Shown here piece by piece: positions 55,911 to 64,000 of a stretch of DNA of 64,000 nt. The position numbers were made by a program, and so were the translations under genes. The notes below the pieces were generated by a model. It was not told where the DNA came from. It did no database searches and saw only the letters and a program-made list of their open reading frames with translations. Source of the DNA: Aspidiotus rigidus (lineage: Eukaryota > Arthropoda > Insecta > Hemiptera > Diaspididae); the NCBI GenBank assembly GCA_035079385.1, contig JAVHKY010000005.1, positions 1,054,001 through 1,118,000 on the forward strand, read 5' to 3'. Each line of letters begins with the position of its first letter. Within the stretch, counting starts at the first letter, position 1.

Positions 55911-58900
55911 TTAGGCTAGTTGTAGTTGTTGTATACTTTCGGCAGCTATCATATCTTCAACTTCTGTTTTAATAGACATGAAAGGTAATTCTGTAATCGT
56001 GATAGATTCACTTTTGTATTTTAAATGGGTTTTACGGTGTTTCTTCATGTCACTAAGCTGTCTGAAAGGTCTGTCACAATCTGGGCATTTATAAGGTTTT
56101 GTATCGGTATGAATATTGACATGATTCACATGAGTGGTGAGTTTTTTCGATTTTTTGCCGCAGTACTGGCAGGTATATTTGTACTCATCTCCATGAACCA
56201 ACATATGCTGCACTAAACAACCTTTCGTCCGAAAACTTTTTGTACATTGGGTACAGGCGTACGGACGTTGATTCGTATGAATCAACAAATGATTCTTATA
56301 AATACACGCATTTTTACAAAGAAAATTACAGAATCGGCATTCAACGCCATCTTTCCCTTCGTGTTTAGCTTTGTGAAATAATATCGATATTTCCGACGAG
56401 CTTTTTATGTTTGAATTGCAAATATTGCAGAAGAATCGCTCAACAGGTTCGAAAACTTTTGAATCGTTCTGCTCTTGATTGATAACTTGACAAATGTTGT
56501 AATGACTGTTGAGTTTGGCTTCGTGGGTAAACCCACGATTACATCGATTACAACGGAAATATTTTTTATGCTGCAAAAGCTTGTGTTGAGCGTTAGATCG
56601 TGATGTTTTGAAACGTTTACCACAAATCTCGCACATGTAACGAGTCCCCTCCATGTGAATGAGGACGTGATCGGAAATTGCAGAGCGCGTAAAAAAACAT
56701 TTATCGCAATCATTGCATATGAAATATTTACCGCCTGTGTGTGCGGTTATATGCATGTTATAATCTTGAATATTTGCTGCCACGAAATCGCACTGGCGGC
56801 AGTTCACTGTATCTGAGCCTTCGTGTTTAGCCATGTGAAATAGAAAATTCGCTTCCGAAAATATCTTCTTGTTGCATTTCTGAGGAGAAAAAATCATACA
56901 AAATTACTAGAACAAACTAATTAACGATAATTTAGTTAGGAGAAATCGATAAAATACTTACATGACAGAAAAACCATTTCTTAAGAAATTTCTTATTCCT
57001 CTCTTTACAATATTCCAACTCCTTGATGGTATGATACATTTTATGTTGTTTCAAATTATCCGTAATTTTTCCACAAACGTCGCATTGTTTCTCCTGACTT
57101 GAGGCAAAATCATCGTCAATTTCAACCAATTGTAAATTTTTGTTCGGATGTTTTTCGTTAATATGATTGGAAAGGGTATCGTTATCCGGGAAATATGAGT
57201 TACAAACGATACACACAGTTGAAGTGTTCTTATGCTGAGCGGCATGTAATCTAAATACTAGAGGTGATTTATAAGAACGATTGCACACGTTACAATAATA
57301 CTCCCGAATTCTTAAAGATTGCTCCGACATTTCATTATCCACAATATATTCTTGAAATTCCTCTTTTTCTAATTTAGCGATATCTTCTGTCGTACAATAA
57401 TGATTTTGGAATGATTTTTCGGAGTCAAATGTTTGCTCACAAATGCTGCACGTAAACAGAATAGCTGAATCAGCATCTGATAACCATTTCACGCGTTGAT
57501 CTGGTAATTCAATAATCGAATCACCAATTTCGTAATTTTCGAGAAATACTGTTTCATTGGTTTCAGCAGTACTTTCTTCTTCAATCAACACATTCTCTCT
57601 CTTGAAGTTTTCATCTTTTACGCAGATAATTGCCTCATCGGCACTGGAAACTACTACAGTTCGATTACGGTCGTCCATTATGAGGCCATCTCGTTTCAAT
57701 ATGTCTTGCATATTGACTTCGACCATTTCTGGATCAACCACGAGCAATTCGACAAAATCGTCTACATCAGTGAATACAGCCGAAGCATTATTCTCACTCG
57801 ATGACATATTCTGCATACTAAGTAATCCATTTTTTGCTTTGAAAACCATATCTTCTTCAGACCTACGAGATAAAATAAACATCATTAGAAAAGGTAAAGC
57901 TTTCGAGAACTCCGAACTCATTTCTAACTTTGAACAACGATGTTATTATATTATAAAAAGTTTATTTTATATCAAAATACTTCAACGTAAATACACGCAA
58001 AAAATGTTTCATTCAAGCCACAATATCATAAGTCGACATAATATAAACAAGAACTATAAATTCATAAAATGACTCTGGTTCAACCGAAAACTGAACTATA
58101 AAAGCGAGAATATTATTACGCTGCTTCGAGTCTTTTAACAATATTAGGATGAGCTTCTTCTAAATTCGTAATTTCGTGGTACATTTTATGCCGAATAGAA
58201 TTTGCTACACGTGTTTTACAAAATTGACAAAATCCAACAACGGGCTTAGGAACAACTTCTTTAACAGATTCATTTTGTTTGCCTAATTTTCCCTTTTGCT
58301 CCTTTTTTTTCACATTTTCTTCTTCTTCATCGGACCAGTCGTGTTCACGTAAATGTCGAACAAACGCAAATTTTGAAGCCATCGCTCTACCACAGACATC
58401 GCATATCCACCTCGTAGCTGGTTTTTGCATTTCCCTAAGGAAGCCGTCAATCGCTAGAACTTTTCGCCTCCGCCCGCCAGATTGGTTGATAGGTTTCGGC
58501 GGAGTTTTGACTCCTTTCGTCGCAGACGACGAAGCTGGTTGTGACTCGGCAACGGGTTGAGATTTCGCGGAGGGTTGGGGCACACTAGGTTTCGTTGTCG
58601 ATGTTACACTCGGAGTAGTAGGTTTGGGCGACGAGGAAGTTGATGCACGTTCAATCGATTGTTGTGAATTCTGAGTAGTTTTGATTGACTCTGGACGTTC
58701 ATCATTTTCAAGAGTAATATTTTGAGACTCAGGGGAAATATTTGAAGAAGGTGAAATTTTTTCAAAGATTGTGTTCTTCGATACTTGTTTCTTCAATCCC
58801 GGGTGATGTCGGGCTATATGACGGAGACATTCTTCTTTTACTTTGAATTTAATATCACAAGTGCCGCATCGATACAGTCGTAAATAATGAATTGGACGAT

Positions 58901-60283
58901 CGACACCGGGCGGTCGCTGAGTCGAAAATGCCGACGATCCAGTAGCAATGAAACTATTCGATGCTGGAGGAACATTATTTGACACTACACGATTTGCATT
59001 CACATTGCCAAGTGATTTTTTCGGAGATGTTATACTCTCTTTATTCAGGCTGATTTTATTCTTTCCATTCAGCCGAATATTACTGTCTTTATTAGCAATA
59101 ATTTCAGGTCCATTTTCCTCGTGTGTTAGTGCATTAGGCGATCTATAAAACAAATAATAACACACGTTATTATTTTGCGATCTTCGACTCGGGTAACATC
59201 AATGCATTATTAGTTGATAAGTTTTGATTATATAGGTCGCTAGTGTCTTGGGTTCTCATCCAGTACTTTTTCCGACTGATGGGAGCGCTTTAAACGAGGC
59301 CACGATAACACGAAGAAAATTAATGTTTTACTTATCGCTTAGATGTTTGTCGTAAATACATTACACGACAGTACATGAATGAATACAATCTACTCGATAC
59401 AGCACATATGATCATATGATTACCTTCATGGCGAATGAATACAATAAAAATTTAAACAAAAGCCAGATTTAAGATAATTGATTAATAACGATTCCATAAG
59501 ATTTAGACAAACTACAAACGATTCAAAGAATTAAAAGACCATTATTGAAACATAAACAACGGTTAAGCTTCTATTCCTTAAAATCTGTCACTCGTTCTCG
59601 ACTGATTATCAGCTCATTACGGTGCAATATTTCTACAGAATTCTTATCAACTACTTATGCAAAGTCACGACTTCGATTGAAATTACGCACTGTACTATGA
59701 TTCGACAAAGAAAAATAATGATGATGATAATAATAAATTACTTACGTATGGTCGGTATTCAGCAGGGAAATCTGTTGTTCTTCACTTGATCCCATCTTCT
59801 AGAATCATTAAATAAAATATTAGCTCCATGGAAACAAGCTTATAGTCAAATTATTCTGTAATGGCATATTACTTTGATTTCTGGTAACTGCATAATTCTT
59901 CTCAATTTGTTTTGCGTTTCAATAATGTTCGTAACAAAAGCATAAAATTTACCGACATTTTCAGCGCAGTTCAAACACACATCTTGAGGCAAACCATCGT
60001 TCGGAGAAACCTGTTAATTATTCAAAAGTAACGCAGAACTCTGTTCAGTACACAAGATCGGCTGGGGAAGCGAAGTAAAGGCTAGGTTTTTCAAAAAACA
60101 CTATTGATAACTTACTAAATCGTTAACCAGCTGGTTAATTTGCTTGGCAACGGTTTGTTCTAGTTTGTCATCAGTATACAACGGAATAAATGATTTTGAC
60201 GGCGCCATTTCCGCACATAACCTACAGATAGTGACAGTCGGGTCCGTATCATCAATTTCCATGTCATCGGTTTTCGAATTCAT
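55911..60283 (-). CDS. ZAD C2H2 zinc-finger protein, long isoform
   Basis: Predicted DNA-binding transcription factor. Exons on the minus strand: 60283-60116, 60010-59873, 59798-59746, 57862-56962, 56879-55911; phases agree, 742 residues. The ZAD is split over exons 1-2 with zinc ligands Cys20, Cys23, Cys68, Cys71 (ICRLC, VCLNC). Exon 4 carries an acidic region and four finger-like motifs (FTCSICEQTF, YYCNVCNRSY, TVCIVCNSYF, KQCDVCGK); the exon 4-5 junction completes another (FFCHKCNKKIF), and exon 5 adds nine more, ending YKCPDCDRPFRQLSDMKKH. The acceptor of exon 4 (57862) is in phase with the donor at 59746, which also serves the short isoform. An independent gene starting near 57901 (MSSEFSK) is the alternative, but that start would retain intron sequence. 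Confidence 0.75.
58116..60283 (-). CDS. ZAD C2H2 zinc-finger protein, short isoform
   Basis: Shares exons 60283-60116, 60010-59873 and 59798-59746 with the long form, then uses terminal exon 59142-58116; phases agree, 461 residues, ending LVKRLEAA-type (IVKRLEAA) and TAA-class stop. The ZAD mediates homodimerisation in this arthropod family. The terminal exon contains three C2H2 motifs: YRCGTCDIKFKVKEECLRH, WICDVCGRAMASKFAFVRH and FCQFCKTRVANSIRHKMYH, separated by Ser/Pro-rich and Lys-rich linkers. The last motif resembles QCDVCGKITDNLKQHKMYH in the long-form exon, suggesting the two terminal modules arose by duplication. Acidic DWSDEEEENVKKK lies between fingers 2 and 3. Confidence 0.85.
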
Positions 60284-61653
60284 CGTTGTAACTCCGTACT
60301 ATACCAACATCTAAACGGAGAATAAAGCAGTTAATATATGCTAAAATATTATCTTATTAGGATGTAAACGAAAAATAGCGCAAGGGCTGATGCCTACCTG
60401 ATTCAAAAAACAATAACTGTTTACAATCAGAAATTGAAAATTATTCTACCTCATTGACGCATCCATCCCGCATTTGAAAACCTTAGCGTAAACACATAAA
60501 GTAGACAATAACAACTCGAAACAGAACTCGGAAAACATAAGATTGTCAAAAAAAGAATTGAATCTGTTCTCAGATGCCTTCGAATATCTTGTCGACACTA
60601 TTATTATTTGACAAAATTCTATTGAAAGTTATAGTTATAGGTGTACAATACAAAAAGGAAAAATGTGATGAAGATGAAGTTACTCTAGTTATTACATCGT
60701 ACATTGGTTACTATAAATGCAACGCCAGAGAAGCGAATCACGACCGTTATGAACGCTAAAAATCTGGAGTGCACTCTAAAATGTGACTTGTCACGCAAAA
60801 ATTTGGGACTTCGGAGTGTACATATTGTAGGTGCGCTAGCGTCGCCCATGTAAAATTATATCTATACTCTGTTCGCACTTCACATTAAAGAAGGATAGAA
60901 ATATGACCTTGAGAACGGAACGGTAGATTAAAATTACCCGGAGCGTTCCGTTCTCGAGGTCATATTTCTATCCTTCCTTAATGTGAATAGAGTATATAAT
61001 TATCAAGGCGCTATGATGTGGGTATAATGAACCGCCATCTTGATTGCAGAAAACGTAAACACAAGAAAAAGACTGCCCGATTCACATGAGGACACAAAGT
61101 AGGCGCCCTCTATGAAAACTGTGGTGGCCATTTTTGGAAGCTGCCTGAAAAGGGGATGTTACAGAAAATTGTTGAAATCTTGATTTTTTCTTCTTTTAGG
61201 TTATTCTATGAATGAAAATAATAAAAAAATGTTCTTACTACTGTTTTGTATTTTTTAATATTGACAAAGATACAGCCCGTTTTAGTTTTATATAGGTTTA
61301 TGGCAATTTTTGCCGAATCCCCTTTTTGGGCACGACTCTAGCGCACCTACAGTTGTGTCCTCATGCGAATAGTGTCTTGGAAATTGGAATGCAAAGGAGC
61401 CACCTCCACGTGGTGCGTCCTGGGCGACGGCAACAATTAGTTTGTTGCAGGCCCTGGTTTGTTGACGGCCATGCTTACCCAACCGTTATATTATGGTCTA
61501 ACAACCCAATGCAGAAAGTAGGACAAAGTACAAATGACCATTGAATTGAGGATTATAAAGCCAGGGTATCACATTCAAAATCAATTTTTGATCATTATAT
61601 TTCCTACATTTTTATTTGTAATTATTCATTTGAAATCCCCATGGCGTTGTAAG
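60284..61653. other. Upstream of ZAD gene, unassigned
   Basis: The first few hundred bases should contain the ZAD gene promoter and 5' UTR. A 61-codon frame at 60574-60759 has no recognisable family. A hairpin lies at 60880-60988. The rest (61000-61650) has no supported gene. Confidence 0.35.
60880..60988. repeat. Near-perfect hairpin, 42-nt arms
   Basis: CACATTAAAGAAGGATAGAA ... GAACGGAACG pairs with CGTTCCGTTC ... TTCTATCCTTCCTTAATGTG; the loop is about 20 nt (GTAGATTAAAATTACCCGGAG-like). TATACTCT and AGAGTATA lie outside on the two sides. Looks like a small MITE with TA borders; RNA from it would form a long stem. Confidence 0.65.
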
Positions 61654-62041
61654 CAGGGCTTGCACAATAACAGTTATTTTTTGGTTAACTGTTATAACCG
61701 AAATGAAAATATCAATTTTGACCGAATGACCGTTAACCGTTATTTTTTCGGTTATAACTGTTGGTTAAGAAAAAACGGCTTTGCTCGCACATTGTCTGTA
61801 CGAGTAATTATAATAAAAAATAGTGCGAGCAAAACCGTTTTTACTTAACCATTGATGTTCTCTGCACAAAAAAATCTTTAGTACTGTTATAACTGTTATT
61901 TGACCGAAAATTCTAGGTCTTCTAACAACGTTAACCGAAAATTTAGGACTTTGACCGATAACTGATAACCGAAAAAATTTGTGAGGTCATTTGACCGATA
62001 CCTAACTGTTGACCGTTAAAAAATTTCGGTCGCAAGCCCTG
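61654..62041. mobile_element. 388-bp hAT MITE with perfect 8-bp TSD
   Basis: Begins CAGGGCTTGCA and ends TGCAAGCCCTG-class inverse (CGCAAGCCCTG); GTTGTAAG lies at 61646-61653 and 62042-62049. Interior carries GTTATAACCG-type repeats and a central hairpin (AAAAACGGCTTTGCTCGCAC / GTGCGAGCAAAACCGTTTTT). A decayed relative is at 31935. Confidence 0.9.
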
Positions 62042-62142
62042 GTTGTAAGACATTCCCTTTCAATTGTATTAAATTTGACGATACCCACTGAGAAATATTA
62101 TTAGATGTGAGTAGGGTGTGAGACGTTCAAAATGTCTCAAAG

Positions 62143-62624
62143 CAGGGATGGTTACTACATGAACTTGAACTGAAGTTCACGTTCACGTTCATTCTTTTCC
62201 GTGAACGTGAACGTCCAAAAAGTTCACATTCATTCTTTTCTGTGAACGTGAACGTCCAAAAAGTTCACGTTCATTTTTTTCCGTGAACGTGAACGTCTAA
62301 AAAATGCACGTTCATTTTATGAACGTGTTTTTTCACGTTCATTTTCAAATTTCTATTTTTTTTTTTCACTTTTTCACATAATTACTTCTTCAAATGTTCA
62401 CAGTTGAGTTTCTACTTTCTACTAGGGTACCTGCAGTCCTACTACAAAGACTTTTCTCATCGTTTATGTATTGATTTAAACTATCAAAAGCGCAGGATTA
62501 AAACAAGTGAAATGAACGTGTTCATTCCGTTCAGTTCTTTTTTTTATGCCGTTCATTCCGTTCACGTTCATTTTTTTCAATGAACGTGAACGAGTGAACG
62601 CGTTCATGAACGTAACCATCCCTG
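62143..62624. mobile_element. 482-bp hAT MITE with perfect 8-bp TSD
   Basis: Begins CAGGGATGGTTAC and ends GTAACCATCCCTG, exact inverse; TCTCAAAG lies at 62135-62142 and 62625-62632. The interior repeats GTTCACGTTCATTCTTTTCC and GTGAACGTGAACGTCCAAAA several times, themselves inverse to each other. No transposase. Confidence 0.93.
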
Positions 62625-62892
62625 TCTCAAAGTAATTCCAAGTCCAACAATTGGAAAATAATTCTACGTCCAACAATTGGAGAGTAATTCTAAGTCCAAG
62701 AAGTACAAAAATATGTGAATCAAGTCCTGCGGCATCACTCTTACACGCCTCTTACTCCGAGTATGGCAGTAAACCGACGCGTTACCTCATCACGGTTTAC
62801 ATAATTAATAAACTCGCGTATAAGGACGTCGGTAATATTTAATGCCCACACTGCGTTGTGGACTACCATGCTGTGACGTCAGCGTCTTAACT

Positions 62893-63903
62893 GAAGAAGA
62901 AGAAGAAGAAGAAGAAGAAGAAGAAGAAGAAGAAGAAGAAGAAGAAGAAGAAGAAGAAGAAGAAGAAGAAGAAGAAGAAGAAGAAGAAGAAGAAGAAGAA
63001 GAAGAAGAAGAAGAAGAAGAAGAAGAAGAAGAAGAAGAAGAAGAAGAAGAAGAAGAAGAAGAAGAAGAAGAAGAAGAAGAAGAAGAAGAAGAAGAAGAAG
63101 AAGAAGAAGAAGAAGAAGAAGAAGAAGAAGAAGAAGAAGAAGAAGAAGAAGAAGAAGAAGAAGAAGAAGAAGAAGAAGAAGAAGAAGAAGAAGAAGAAGA
63201 AGAAGAAGAAGAAGAAGAAGAAGAAGAAGAAGAAGAAGAAGAAGAAGAAGAAGAAGAAGAAGAAGAAGAAGAAGAAGAAGAAGAAGAAGAAGAAGAAGAA
63301 GAAGAAGAAGAAGAAGAAGAAGAAGAAGAAGAAGAAGAAGAAGAAGAAGAAGAAGAAGAAGAAGAAGAAGAAGAAGAAGAAGAAGAAGAAGAAGAAGAAG
63401 AAGAAGAAGAAGAAGAAGAAGAAGAAGAAGAAGAAGAAGAAGAAGAAGAAGAAGAAGAAGAAGAAGAAGAAGAAGAAGAAGAAGAAGAAGAAGAAGAAGA
63501 AGAAGAAGAAGAAGAAGAAGAAGAAGAAGAAGAAGAAGAAGAAGAAGAAGAAGAAGAAGAAGAAGAAGAAGAAGAAGAAGAAGAAGAAGAAGAAGAAGAA
63601 GAAGAAGAAGAAGAAGAAGAAGAAGAAGAAGAAGAAGAAGAAGAAGAAGAAGAAGAAGAAGAAGAAGAAGAAGAAGAAGAAGAAGAAGAAGAAGAAGAAG
63701 AAGAAGAAGAAGAAGAAGAAGAAGAAGAAGAAGAAGAAGAAGAAGAAGAAGAAGAAGAAGAAGAAGAAGAAGAAGAAGAAGAAGAAGAAGAAGAAGAAGA
63801 AGAAGAAGAAGAAGAAGAAGAAGAAGAAGAAGAAGAAGAAGAAGAAGAAGAAGAAGAAGAAGAAGAAGAAGAAGAAGAAGAAGAAGAAGAAGAAGAAGAA
63901 GAA
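62893..63903. repeat. Pure (GAA)337 microsatellite
   Basis: 1,011 bases of uninterrupted GAA on the plus strand (TTC on the minus). The three long ORFs across it (poly-Glu, poly-Ser, poly-Leu) are consequences of the repeat and not genes. The unique sequence just left of it, GTGACGTCAGCGTCTT, also occurs at 28838-28853, just before the element at 28854. Confidence 0.98.
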
Positions 63904-64000
63904 ATTGTCGACTGTCTTGCGATACGTGGAAAATGTTTGACTTTATCAAGTAATTGATCATCATCATAGACCACGATCATCTAATTTAATAAAAACTCAG

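Noticed and set aside
56932..57921. Independent gene starting at MSSEFSKALPF
   Set aside because: That start lies upstream of a good acceptor at 57862 that is in phase with the ZAD donor, and the extra residues look like intron translation; kept only as an alternative.
60574..60759. 61-codon ORF upstream of the ZAD gene
   Set aside because: No recognisable domain, and length is within chance for AT-rich DNA.
62805..63980. Three long ORFs of poly-Glu, poly-Ser and poly-Leu
   Set aside because: They are the three readings of the GAA/TTC microsatellite and have no other content.

Overview
The window is eukaryotic nuclear DNA, most likely from an arthropod and probably an insect. Genes have short spliced exons with GT-AG introns. 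One gene begins with a ZAD zinc-binding domain, a class typical of arthropods. Separase is the short form seen in insects, and the sequence is AT-rich and packed with Penelope-like, hAT, foldback and non-LTR elements. The species cannot be named from sequence alone.

Layout. 1-10.4 kb is repeat land: a broken Penelope-like tail at the left edge, clusters of a non-coding repeat I call family A, and one long Penelope-like insertion (5851-10352) that still shows a 15-nt target duplication. From 11.6 to 21.9 kb lies the 3' two thirds of a Pasilla/NOVA splicing regulator. Its last intron (8.1 kb) holds a hAT deletion derivative, family A copies, a 5-kb foldback element and a TA-flanked MITE. 21.9-26.7 kb is AT-rich and probably its 3' UTR. 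26.7-34.6 kb is a second repeat block: minisatellites, a nested set of inverted-repeat elements, and an element filled with GTCGAT/ATCGAC motifs. A damaged non-LTR retrotransposon (34.66-38.84 kb) abuts a ZNFX1-like gene fragment.

From 41.7 kb the window is gene-dense: an intronless Su(var)3-9-like chromodomain/SET protein (-), TAF12 (+), beta-ureidopropionase (-), survivin (-), separase (+), and a ZAD zinc-finger locus (-) whose two 3' terminal modules both splice in frame onto the same donor. The right end carries two hAT MITEs with perfect 8-bp duplications and an uninterrupted run of 337 GAA triplets.

Functionally, survivin (chromosomal passenger complex) and separase (cohesin cleavage at anaphase) are divergent neighbours 0.68 kb apart and could share regulation. 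TAF12 (TFIID/SAGA), the SET protein and the ZAD factor act in transcription and chromatin. Beta-ureidopropionase is pyrimidine catabolism and has no evident link to its neighbours. All exon models were made by eye from reading frame and splice sites; no alignment or transcript data were used.
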